Shown: in pieces, positions 56,364-64,000 of the stretch
Layout of the letters: every line of letters starts with the position of its first letter
Numbering within the stretch: position 1 is the stretch's first letter
Source: JABURQ01 sp029243145
GTDB lineage: Bacteria; Planctomycetota; Planctomycetia; Planctomycetales; Planctomycetaceae
DNA length: 64,000 nucleotides
NCBI GenBank assembly: GCA_965660145.1
Contig: CBFHYX010000002.1
Location: 124,001-188,000, forward strand
Direction of reading: 5' to 3'
The notes under the pieces: generated by a model
The model's input: the letters and a program-made list of their open reading frames with translations, nothing else
What the model was told of the DNA's origin: nothing
Database searches by the model: none
Made by a program: the position numbers and the translations under genes

Positions 56364-58307
56364 TTACCAACCTCCTCCACCGCCGCCGCCGCCACCACCT
56401 CCCGAACTTCCACCACCTCCGCCTCCACTGCTGGAGCTGGAACTTGGGCTGGATGAACTGCTCGACATGGCGGACGACATCCCGGAGCTAATCGAGTTCG
56501 TGAAGCTGCCGACATTGTGAGTTCCTCTCCAATGATTGCCGTGATACCAGTGAGGATGCCGGTTCCAGTGCGAGGATTGATCATCGGCGGAAGCGGTGCC
56601 TAGAGCGTTCGCCAGTTTATCTCCCCATGTCCCTCCCAAATCGAGGGCGGTAATCCAAGGCAAGTGCTCATCAAGTAATTGTCTCGCTTCGTCATTGTCG
56701 GCAGTTTCATTCACTTGTTGCGGGAGATGCTCAGTCAGCCAACGTTTGTAGCCAGCCAGTTGGTCGAGTAATTCTCGGCCTTCCAAAGTGGGAGCTTTCA
56801 TCCATCTCGCGAAAGCAATGATCATGCCGATATAAAGTGGCAACGAAATGGCGACGTAGATACTGGAACTCATCGCCAGTATGAACAAACCAAAGCCCTC
56901 TCCGATGCAAAACGGAGTGGCGAAGAGAGTGATTCCGAATGCTCCGAGAATACCGAGAGTGCTTCTCGATTTGATCGCGGCTTTCCAGGCAGCATACACA
57001 CCCCATAAAAGTGCCGCGAGGACGCACGACCAAAAGGTCAACCACACGGTAATGAATCCCGCGACCGCAGGATTGATAGACGTGATCACGGCCAAAAGGT
57101 GAAAGACAAGTGCGGTGAGAACACCCCTCCAAATCCATTTGGTATTTTTCTGGTAGCAGCGGCCCTCGAGTGACTCTTTTAGATAGTCTTGGAACTTTTT
57201 GATGGCCGATTGAATACGAACATGATTGGATTGTTTCAGTTCGATCTCCGACTCGTCCTTTAGGAGATTATGGACGAGAATTCGTTCATCGGCAGAAAGC
57301 TGATCGTATTGAAAGTGATCTTCATTTTTGAGAGTATATGTCGTTCCGAGGAGTTCTTTCTCTTCGTGAATAGAGATGGCCCCCTTTGCGCCTGCCGAGA
57401 TGAGTGCCGCAGAAAGACACTCGTTATCGTATCCCATCCGGCTCAATTGACGCGCCGAGGCCGGGGATAATCCGCGGGGAGGATCGCTGGTTGTCTCGGT
57501 CGCACGTTCTTCTGGATCCTTACCGACCAAACTCCAACTGATCCAGAATACTCCAAAGGTTCCCAATAAACCGAGGAGTGCAAAGCCCACAGAGAGATTG
57601 TCCTTCCAGGAAATTCCACTGCTCGAAAGATCGACATCACCGCTCGGCCAAAATATGGCGACCGACATGCCTTCTTGAGGTGCGATTTTTTTTGTGGATT
57701 CGACATTGATCACTCCCTCTTTTTTGGAAAGGAGCTTCCAGTCTTGATTTTTCTCTCCCTTGGCTCCCATCCATCCGTTGACGGTCACTTTATTTTCGGG
57801 GTAAGCACGCAGAAGGTGAATCGTAGCGGAAGCTTTTTGTATGGTGAAGTCCCAGTGATTCCCGGTAATGTTCCAGTAAAGCTCATCCTGTCTCTTTCGA
57901 GAATCAGAAAATAACCAACCATTGGTGTGATAGGAGAGTTGATAGGTATATCGCCCTCGCGGAAGCATGACATGCTCGCGGCCGATGTAGACATGCGTGA
58001 TGTCCATCATCGTTCCTTGATTAGTCTCCAGATGATGCCCGTCGTGTTCATTATCTCGTTTTACAGAGGTGACCTGAAATGGGTAAAGTTTGCGTAATCC
58101 CAATTTAGTGAACTTCGCGGTGGGGAAGTCGCGGAAAATCCCACGCTTGATTTTGTTTCCTTCTGCCGTCACCTCGATGGTCTCGATCACATCCATTGAT
58201 CCATCGGCGTTCACCGTAATATCCGCATGGAAGGAATGAATCACTTCCTCAGCAAAGGCCAGCGGCGAGAGCGAGGAGATCAATAGAATTGTTAGTAGAG
58301 AACGCAT
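56364..58307 (-). CDS. DUF2207 membrane protein (YdjH-like)
   Basis: About 647 residues. A signal peptide (MRSLLTILLISSLSPLAFA) is followed by the extracytoplasmic DUF2207 domain (IHSFHADITVNADGSMDVIE; KRGIFRDFPT). Several membrane helices follow (LSVGFALLGLLGTFGVFWIS; then pairs near residues 395-480), and a soluble stretch (GYKRWLTEHLPQQVNETADN). The C-terminal tail is very rich in Ser and Gly and ends in GGW, typical of this family. GAGG lies six bases before ATG at 58307. It is the third gene of an SPFH / zinc-ribbon / DUF2207 set. Confidence 0.85.
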   Translation of the reverse strand: MRSLLTILLISSLSPLAFAEEVIHSFHADITVNADGSMDVIETIEVTAEGNKIKRGIFRDFPTAKFTKLGLRKLYPFQVTSVKRDNEHDGHHLETNQGTMMDITHVYIGREHVMLPRGRYTYQLSYHTNGWLFSDSRKRQDELYWNITGNHWDFTIQKASATIHLLRAYPENKVTVNGWMGAKGEKNQDWKLLSKKEGVINVESTKKIAPQEGMSVAIFWPSGDVDLSSSGISWKDNLSVGFALLGLLGTFGVFWISWSLVGKDPEERATETTSDPPRGLSPASARQLSRMGYDNECLSAALISAGAKGAISIHEEKELLGTTYTLKNEDHFQYDQLSADERILVHNLLKDESEIELKQSNHVRIQSAIKKFQDYLKESLEGRCYQKNTKWIWRGVLTALVFHLLAVITSINPAVAGFITVWLTFWSCVLAALLWGVYAAWKAAIKSRSTLGILGAFGITLFATPFCIGEGFGLFILAMSSSIYVAISLPLYIGMIIAFARWMKAPTLEGRELLDQLAGYKRWLTEHLPQQVNETADNDEARQLLDEHLPWITALDLGGTWGDKLANALGTASADDQSSHWNRHPHWYHGNHWRGTHNVGSFTNSISSGMSSAMSSSSSSPSSSSSSGGGGGGSSGGGGGGGGGGGW

Positions 58308-58342
58308 AGGGGGCCTCATCCTCGAAGGTCAAATCTCTGGAA

Positions 58343-59527
58343 TTAGGAAGAAAAGCGAAACAACAGGCCACCGATGGCGGCAGCACCGCAGACGATGGCG
58401 AAGGTAATTTTAACCCAGCTATACGGTCGACCTCCCTGAACTTCTCCGGTCGCCGCGTTGACGTAGACTTGATACGTTTTGTCGTGAAATTTATAGGCTA
58501 GCAGCCATAAGGGTAGCAGCACATGCTTGTAAGTGATGCCGTCATATCGGCTATTGATGGAGTGGACGCGTTGCGTATCTCCGCCGATGCGTTGTCTTAC
58601 GTCTCCATCGATGACTTGGTCAATTCGTTCTTTGCCATGGACGAATCCACCATCAAGTTCCAAGTCATAGGTTCGAGCGAAATAGCCAGCCAGAACTTCC
58701 TGTGTAAACGGCAGGCACTTTTGTAGCGGCCACGGTTCTAAAGAGATTAACATGTCGCCATCGAGTCTGGTCGTGGCGGGAATAAGCACATCGTCGAAGA
58801 ATCGTTGAAACTTCCCCGATGCCGGGTACCAGCGAGTGCGACGCTCTTGTCGCTTGTTCTTTCCGGTTCCGACGGTCACATAATAATGTTCGCCGCGCTG
58901 TCCTGAATAGACATTGAATGTGAGTGTGTCGAAGGTCCAGTAAGGTAAATAGACCCCATTGAATTTCCCCTCTGCACCGCGTTTTAAGAAATCATTGGGA
59001 GCGAACCAGCGAGATTCGACCCAGTCTTTGAGATTGATTTGTGCTTGGTCGTGTTCGATCAAGAACGGCAGGACGGCATCAACGGGAACACGTACCTCGC
59101 AACGATGTACGTCATCTCGTTGGATGGGAGATGCACAATAAGGGCACTCACTGCTGGTGAGCGTCCCCAGAAAAACAACATTCGCGCCACATGATTCGCA
59201 ACGAACCTCGTTCGCCGTTTCTTCCCCTACTTGCAGATTCGATTCTTCCGTGTCCTGCTCACGCAATTCCCGGACTCGCGCGAGCATTGCATGGAGGTCC
59301 TGCTCCATAATCTGAGCGTCTTCGGAAAGTTCAAGTTCCTTCTCAAATCCACAAAAGGGGCATTTGAGATGCTGCTGACCAATATTGAACTTCAGGTCAG
59401 CACCGCATCCTTCACAAGGAAAGATGCGGCCCTTTCCAGCATCCACACCCTGACCGGCGATGTCGCTACGGTCCGGCTCTCCCGGAGGAGCGGGGGGAGG
59501 CAATGAAGACGACTCATTTGTATTCAT
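58343..59527 (-). CDS. Zinc-ribbon protein with C-terminal membrane helix (YdjG-like)
   Basis: About 394 residues. Two zinc ribbons are visible, CEGCGADLKF...CPFCGFEKE and CESCGANVVF...CPYCASPI. A conserved body follows with WFAPNDFLKRGAEGKFNGVY, YLPYWTFDTLT and the C-terminal VLLPLWLLAYKFHDKTYQVY then VNAATGEVQGGRPYS. A single membrane helix lies at the end (TFAIVCGAAAIGGLLF). It resembles the TFIIB-type zinc-ribbon protein of the Bacillus ydj operon. It lies between the SPFH and DUF2207 genes. ATG at 59527 is chosen because the longer frame adds an Arg/Pro-rich extension. Confidence 0.8.
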   Translation of the reverse strand: MNTNESSSLPPPAPPGEPDRSDIAGQGVDAGKGRIFPCEGCGADLKFNIGQQHLKCPFCGFEKELELSEDAQIMEQDLHAMLARVRELREQDTEESNLQVGEETANEVRCESCGANVVFLGTLTSSECPYCASPIQRDDVHRCEVRVPVDAVLPFLIEHDQAQINLKDWVESRWFAPNDFLKRGAEGKFNGVYLPYWTFDTLTFNVYSGQRGEHYYVTVGTGKNKRQERRTRWYPASGKFQRFFDDVLIPATTRLDGDMLISLEPWPLQKCLPFTQEVLAGYFARTYDLELDGGFVHGKERIDQVIDGDVRQRIGGDTQRVHSINSRYDGITYKHVLLPLWLLAYKFHDKTYQVYVNAATGEVQGGRPYSWVKITFAIVCGAAAIGGLLFRFSS

Positions 59528-59614
59528 GGGTCTCCGTCTCGTTGGAGGAGTGAAATTACGAGCACAACGCGGCACGCAAATAAATGTCCCTACGTGCCGC
59601 AGTTTTACGTTCGC

Positions 59615-60721
59615 TTACGGAGCCGGTGGTGGCGGGGGAGGAGGAGGTGCTTGCCCGAATAAAGGACTCAACTGGGGAACCTGAATCGCCGGTGTCCAAG
59701 CACCAATCCCATTCGACCACACCATCGTTTCTGGTGTGACTTGCCCCGAGGCTGCGCCTTGCTGGATCTGTTGTGGCGAAAAGGGGCCTTGAGTTTGACC
59801 ATCAACGGCGATGTGCCAGACCGCTGCGGGTGGAGGTGGAGGTACCGCACCGGCCCCGGCCTGATTCATGCCCCCCATCATTTGATTGGCCATCGCGAAT
59901 CCCATTCCGAGTCCCATGCCTTCGGAGGCACCACCGCCGGCAGGATTATCGGCCGCCAATGTCATCGCTTTGCCCATCTGGAATTGTTGAAAACGTCCCA
60001 TATCGCCAATCACGCCCATACTCGAACGAGTATCCAAAGCCTGTTCGACTTCTTCCGGTAATGAAATATTGACGATGTAGAGCTGCGGGATATCAAGACC
60101 GTATTCGTCGTCCACTTTCTCGACAGCCAACTTGCGCAGGTCTTCCCCCATCTCTCGATAGCGTGCCGCAAGATCGAGAGCGGCCACATCGGATTTTCCA
60201 ATCAATTCGGCAAAAGAGGAGTTAATGATGGCACGTAAGAGTTCTTGAATTTCGTCCGCTTCAAATTCGGAATCGGTTCCCACTAATTCTCGCAGCAGCG
60301 CTTTCGGTTCGACCGCTTTGAGTGAAAAAGTTCCAAAAGCTCGCAATCGGATCGGACCAAAATCGGGATCGCGAAGCATGATCGGATTGGGTGTTCCCCA
60401 CTTCAAATCAGTCAACTGTCGGGTGGAGACAAAATAGACTTCTGCTTTGAAGGGGCTGTCGAAGCCATGCTTCCATCCTTGCAACGTCGAAAGGATGGGG
60501 AGGTTGTCCGTTTTGAGGGCATAATTACCCGGCTCGAAAACATCGGCCAATTCCCCACGATGGACGAAGACCGCCATCTGTCCAGGGCGAACGATGAGTT
60601 GAGCACCGGTTTTGATTTGATTGTGATAACGAGGAAATCGCCAGACGATAGTGTGGCGGGAATCATCGATCCATTCGATGATATCGACCAATTCGCCGCG
60701 AAGTTTGTCAAAGAGCCCCAT
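59615..60721 (-). CDS. SPFH-domain protein with C-terminal GYF_2 domain (YdjI-like)
   Basis: About 368 residues. The SPFH (band 7) domain covers about residues 20-250 (LIVRPGQMAVFVHRGELADV; AFGTFSLKAVEPKALLREL; AALDLAARYREMGEDLRKLA). It is followed by a Gly/Met-rich linker (GMGLGMGFAMANQMMGGMNQ), a GYF_2/DUF4339 domain (VWHIAVDGQTQGPFSPQQIQ) and a polyproline end. No membrane helix is seen, so recruitment must be through partners. It is the first gene of the three-gene set and the third SPFH protein of the window. ATG at 60721 (MGLFDKLRGELV) matches the family start. Confidence 0.85.
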   Translation of the reverse strand: MGLFDKLRGELVDIIEWIDDSRHTIVWRFPRYHNQIKTGAQLIVRPGQMAVFVHRGELADVFEPGNYALKTDNLPILSTLQGWKHGFDSPFKAEVYFVSTRQLTDLKWGTPNPIMLRDPDFGPIRLRAFGTFSLKAVEPKALLRELVGTDSEFEADEIQELLRAIINSSFAELIGKSDVAALDLAARYREMGEDLRKLAVEKVDDEYGLDIPQLYIVNISLPEEVEQALDTRSSMGVIGDMGRFQQFQMGKAMTLAADNPAGGGASEGMGLGMGFAMANQMMGGMNQAGAGAVPPPPPAAVWHIAVDGQTQGPFSPQQIQQGAASGQVTPETMVWSNGIGAWTPAIQVPQLSPLFGQAPPPPPPPPAP

Positions 60722-60903
60722 ACTGATGCCCCTATTTCTGAATTTGATCATGTGAAGTGGATTAGGATGCCGAACGGCAGGAATACCTCAGATTGTGCCG
60801 CGAATTTCCCTCGCGGGCAAGCAGATAACGTCGATCTAGGCCAATCGGATCATCAAAATCTGCCAGAATTTCCTGGAGAGCTGAAGTTGAGTCACGAAGA
60901 TCG

Positions 60904-62886
60904 TTACTCCGGGAGTTTGAGAGTCGCTTCGGGAGGAAACGAACTGGCACTCTCGACGCGAAAAAGTTGTTCGGAAACAACCACATTGTCCTCACCGCGC
61001 GAGACCGTGAACTTCATCTGGCAAACTCCAAACGGAAGATCGTCGCAATACCAAGTATCGCAGCGATACCAAAAGTAAGGTCCCTCTTTCACAGAAGCAT
61101 ACCTTTCTTGAGCGGCCGCGTGATGCACGGTAAATGCATCATTTCGAAGTGGCGTACGAACGAACCGAATTCGTCCCGCACGATAGTTATCAGTGATGGG
61201 TAGTCCACGTAGAATGGTCAATACGGCGTCGCGCTGTGCAGTGAGTTCGTTGGCGTTCGGTTCGATCAGCCAGTCCTCTATCGGTTCTCCCGCGTTGAAT
61301 TTAACGTGGTCGATCACGAGTAAAATCGAATTTGGAATCGACGCGTTGATCGTTTGTGTCAAACTGATGCGTTGCTTGTTGTCGGTCCGTCCTCGATCCG
61401 AGAGGGCGAGAGAGATTTTTTCACCAAATTGATTGCCGCAGATCAGGGTGATCGACGCAGGGGATTCAGGGTCGTAGGTCTCGGGGAGTGATGAGAACCA
61501 AACATCATGTTTGCGGTCGAGGGGCGGGACAGGATCTTTGTATTGTTCAACATAACCGTGATGGTCAAGCAGCGAGAACATCCAAGGTGGTGTCCAGGGA
61601 TTCTTGATTGGCCAAAACGTCGAGAAGCAACCGATGGCCAGAAAGAGACCGGCAAGAACGTGCAGGGTTCGAGTATTAGCGAATCGGTCGAGCACCGGGA
61701 TCAGGCTGAGGGTCCAAATAGGAATCAACCACATCAACCAGCGGAGAGTCGAAGTGTTGCCGCCGTAATTGTAGTTGCCTGTTCGAGACAGATAAAAGCC
61801 CAACACGACCAGCGTCAAAACTCCCGACATTCCCAATACCCAGCGAAACGGTTTTTGACTCCATCCCGGTACGATCCACGCCAGAGGCATGAATAGAAAT
61901 AGGGGAGTCAGACTGAAGATGCCATGATGCCCGAACGTGCAATGAAACAGATACATTCCAAAGCTGTCAGCATTTTTGTCAAATCCGCGTGGGTTGACCC
62001 AATAGCTGGGAATCCCTTCATGCATGTAGAGATACTTTTCCGTACCATAAAAGGCGTAAAACGGTTTCCAGCCTCCCGTTTGCCAATAGGTTAACGCGAC
62101 AGAAGCGGCAACCGGGATTAACAACATTGGCAAGTAACAGGTCAGCGCCCGGCGAGGAGCTTTGATCAGAAATATCAATCCAATCAGCCCCGCAAACGAC
62201 AAAGCGGGCAGCTCATTAACGAAGGCGAAACCTGCGAAAAAGCCCGACAGTAAATACAGGCGAATATCGTTTCGCCCGTCAATGATGATCTTGAGAGCGG
62301 GAGACAGTGCAAACACAATCGCCCATGCCGCCACAACATGATTGTTCAAGGTAACAAGATAGGTGGTGATGGGAGTCGCAAAGATGAAAGCAACTAAGAG
62401 CAGTCTCTTCGTGTACTTCTCCTTCGCATAACGAATCACCATCCCGTTGATGAGGAACCAGGCAATCACCGTGGGAATCAGGTTGACGATGGTCAGAATC
62501 AGGTGACTGGACTCTTCGGTATTCTTGATGAGATTCCAACCGGTAGTTCTTTGGACGCACCAGTAAACACCGGCAACAAGTGCTTGCAAGAAGGCGGGCT
62601 TCGAGGAATAGAAGTGATCGTTGTGTCGAACTTTATCAATGGTCGACCAGCCATCGCGTGATTCGATTTTATCAATCTGCCATGACTGTTGATGAACGAG
62701 AGAATAAACGGAGCACCACCGAGAACGATCATTGGCAGATTGCAGAGGAGTCGAAGACCACACGAACGTCGTTGCAATCGCCATCCCGAGAATAATGACC
62801 AGCGGTATGCTTTTTGGTGTACGAGAAGCCGCTTCTGCTTTGAGATCTTTAAGAGAGACCGGTTCAATGTGAGATTCGTCGACCAT
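60904..62886 (-). CDS. Polytopic membrane protein, GT-C glycosyltransferase-like
   Basis: 660 residues with about ten or more membrane helices between 25 and 425 (for example IPLVIILGMAIATTFVW; LILTIVNLIPTVIAWFLING; LPALSFAGLIGLIFLI) and a soluble C-terminal domain of about 220 residues. The arrangement, with an early extracytoplasmic loop containing Asp/Glu (KIESRDGWSTIDKVRHNDHF), resembles GT-C or dolichyl-phosphate-mannose-type transferases. No diagnostic motif was proven. It lies 12 bases after ftr and before the SPFH set on the same strand. Confidence 0.65.
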   Translation of the reverse strand: MVDESHIEPVSLKDLKAEAASRTPKSIPLVIILGMAIATTFVWSSTPLQSANDRSRWCSVYSLVHQQSWQIDKIESRDGWSTIDKVRHNDHFYSSKPAFLQALVAGVYWCVQRTTGWNLIKNTEESSHLILTIVNLIPTVIAWFLINGMVIRYAKEKYTKRLLLVAFIFATPITTYLVTLNNHVVAAWAIVFALSPALKIIIDGRNDIRLYLLSGFFAGFAFVNELPALSFAGLIGLIFLIKAPRRALTCYLPMLLIPVAASVALTYWQTGGWKPFYAFYGTEKYLYMHEGIPSYWVNPRGFDKNADSFGMYLFHCTFGHHGIFSLTPLFLFMPLAWIVPGWSQKPFRWVLGMSGVLTLVVLGFYLSRTGNYNYGGNTSTLRWLMWLIPIWTLSLIPVLDRFANTRTLHVLAGLFLAIGCFSTFWPIKNPWTPPWMFSLLDHHGYVEQYKDPVPPLDRKHDVWFSSLPETYDPESPASITLICGNQFGEKISLALSDRGRTDNKQRISLTQTINASIPNSILLVIDHVKFNAGEPIEDWLIEPNANELTAQRDAVLTILRGLPITDNYRAGRIRFVRTPLRNDAFTVHHAAAQERYASVKEGPYFWYRCDTWYCDDLPFGVCQMKFTVSRGEDNVVVSEQLFRVESASSFPPEATLKLPE

Positions 62887-62898
62887 TTGGGTCTACCG

Positions 62899-63822
62899 TT
62901 ACAGGAGATCTTTCAAATGGAAGTGAAACTTTCCGAGCTTGCCGCCATAATTCCCGGCAGTGATCAGCAATATTCCTTCGCAAGCAGCGGCGGCGTGGAG
63001 CCCCACTTTCATCGCATCGGCGACAGATTGTTCGGAAAGCCCGTCGATCACAATTTCGTAAACAGCTTGAGTCCCAGAGGGAATATTGAGATCAACTTGT
63101 CCTTGCAGCGAGGGGCAATATTCGTGATTGGTGCTCGCCTTTAATGTCTTGTATTTAGAACCAACTTTACTTCCCGAACGAACGATGCCACCTGGGAAGG
63201 GAAGGATAATGTCGGGGATCTCTCGCATTGCGGTTGCTGAAGCTTCGGCCGCCTGCAAAGCATGTTCGGTGGTGTCTCCTGCGATCAAGAGGTTACCACC
63301 GCCGACTCCTTTGATTGTCCCAAATTTTTCTTCGCAAAGGAATTCGCCATCCATCACGGGAATACGCCAGAAGCGTTGTGAACCCAGCTTCTTGGAACTT
63401 TGGTAGCCGTCTCCAAAAAAGCGAATCTGTCCACCGATGTTGATTTTTTTCTCTTTGTCGTCGGTGGGCAGTCCGTTGAAGCAAGCCGTTGTGGGGCAGG
63501 TCAGAATACATTGCCCAACACGATTGGTGACTGCCGATTCCAAGCCTTTTTTGTCAAAGGCAAAAGCGAGTAGCGAGACTCCCGGGCGTCCGTCAGGTGT
63601 TTCGTCAGCAGAAAGTTCGCGTTCGAGGGCCGTTTCCACATCGCAGGCTATCACCGATGTCGCGTTACCGCAGAATTCGTGTGCCGCCTGTCTTGCCCAA
63701 TCCGCAGAGTAAGCCGTGATAATCAGCCGTGTTCCCGTCATCGGAAACGCTTCGGCGAAAGTATCGCGGACGGGAATACCGTTCAAATTGAGATGTGTCT
63801 CGGCAGAAAGATCGGTCGACAT
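62899..63822 (-). CDS. ftr: Formylmethanofuran-tetrahydromethanopterin N-formyltransferase
   Basis: 307 residues, the usual length of Ftr/FhcD. It transfers a formyl group between methanofuran and tetrahydromethanopterin in the archaeal-type C1 pathway that planctomycetes and methylotrophs also carry. Recognisable blocks are LNGIPVRDTFAEAFPMTGTR, IACDVETALER, CILTCPTTACFNGLP, KINIGGQIRFFGDGYQSSKK and GNYGGKLGKFHFHLKDLL. In aerobic bacteria it works in formaldehyde oxidation. No other C1 gene lies inside the window; more may lie beyond the right edge. Confidence 0.93.
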   Translation of the reverse strand: MSTDLSAETHLNLNGIPVRDTFAEAFPMTGTRLIITAYSADWARQAAHEFCGNATSVIACDVETALERELSADETPDGRPGVSLLAFAFDKKGLESAVTNRVGQCILTCPTTACFNGLPTDDKEKKINIGGQIRFFGDGYQSSKKLGSQRFWRIPVMDGEFLCEEKFGTIKGVGGGNLLIAGDTTEHALQAAEASATAMREIPDIILPFPGGIVRSGSKVGSKYKTLKASTNHEYCPSLQGQVDLNIPSGTQAVYEIVIDGLSEQSVADAMKVGLHAAAACEGILLITAGNYGGKLGKFHFHLKDLL

Positions 63823-63948
63823 AATTCCGGGTAGACTTCAGGGCTTCAGATGTGATGATGAACTTTGTTCTGCTGATTGTAATCGCGAATTGCGTGAAGT
63901 GCGAATGCAAAGCGGATTTTCGTGTGGACCATGCAGCAGGAGTGAAAC

Positions 63949-64000
63949 ATGGGAAAATCAGAGCAACAAACTGTCATTGTGATCGGTGCGAGTCGATTTC
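63949..64000 (+). CDS. Start of a Rossmann-fold protein, cut by the window edge
   Basis: Only 17 residues are present: MGKSEQQTVIVIGASRF. The VIVIGAS pattern is the first strand and glycine turn of a dinucleotide-binding fold. AGGAG lies seven bases upstream of ATG at 63949. The product cannot be named further. It is divergent from ftr. Confidence 0.6.
   Translation, partial: MGKSEQQTVIVIGASRF

Noticed and set aside
56293..56520. Proline-rich plus-strand frame
   Set aside because: It is the complement of the Gly/Ser-rich tail of the DUF2207 protein.
60467..61078. 203-codon plus-strand frame
   Set aside because: It overlaps the SPFH and membrane-protein genes on the other strand and has no recognisable domain.

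Overview
The window looks like chromosomal DNA of a planctomycete (phylum Planctomycetota, probably order Planctomycetales). The evidence is three DUF1501 proteins, a PSCyt1/DUF1549/DUF1553 cytochrome protein, a giant PVC-type CxxCH heme protein with a dehydrogenase-like propeller, BlaI/BlaR1 regulation, FloA-type flotillins, and the tetrahydromethanopterin C1 enzyme Ftr. All of these are assigned by eye from motifs; no database search was run. I saw no tRNA, rRNA, CRISPR array or complete insertion sequence.

Layout. 1-5.6 kb: a BlaI repressor gene with an in-frame TAG near its start, coupled to a 1576-residue BlaR1 metallopeptidase carrying secretin-like modules. 5.6-11.7 kb (minus): a tight cluster of a sulfotransferase-glycosyltransferase fusion, an ABC exporter and two PAPS-type sulfotransferases, read here as a sulfated-glycan assembly and export system. 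12-17 kb: an S9 peptidase, a SOUL heme protein and an arylsulfotransferase-like protein. 17-22.3 kb (mostly plus): MutY, then a DUF1501/PmoA-like/sialidase-like set. 22.3-26.6 kb: an ISL3 transposase remnant, a double-hydrolase fusion, and a Ser/Thr kinase that has lost its glycine loop where an IS3 tail abuts it. 26.6-31.5 kb (minus): an FAD oxidoreductase, a dienelactone-hydrolase-like protein, a Tsr3-like gene and aroB. 31.7-33.1 kb: ATP sulfurylase with a clear intrinsic terminator.

33.2-38.1 kb: a glycosyltransferase, a charged membrane protein, FloA and NfeD on minus, facing a second, shortened FloA on plus. 38.5-40.7 kb: a ketoacyl-synthase III group and Mug glycosylase. 40.8-52.3 kb: large planctomycete-type secreted proteins (PVC cytochrome, S1 protease, two DUF1501 proteins, PSD1 protein) and a REPIN-like inverted repeat. 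52.4-56.3 kb: a hydrolase remnant, an M32 carboxypeptidase and a TrhO-RluA fusion. 56.4-63.8 kb (minus): Ftr, a GT-C-like membrane protein and a three-gene SPFH/zinc-ribbon/DUF2207 set resembling Bacillus ydjI-ydjG-ydjH. The start of a Rossmann-fold protein runs off the right edge.

Two themes recur. The first is sulfur transfer: ATP sulfurylase could feed PAPS to three sulfotransferase domains, with an arylsulfotransferase-like protein nearby. The second is membrane microdomain scaffolding: three SPFH proteins in two loci. Gene decay is also visible: the blaI TAG, the truncated kinase, an ISL3 tail and an alpha/beta-hydrolase tail.
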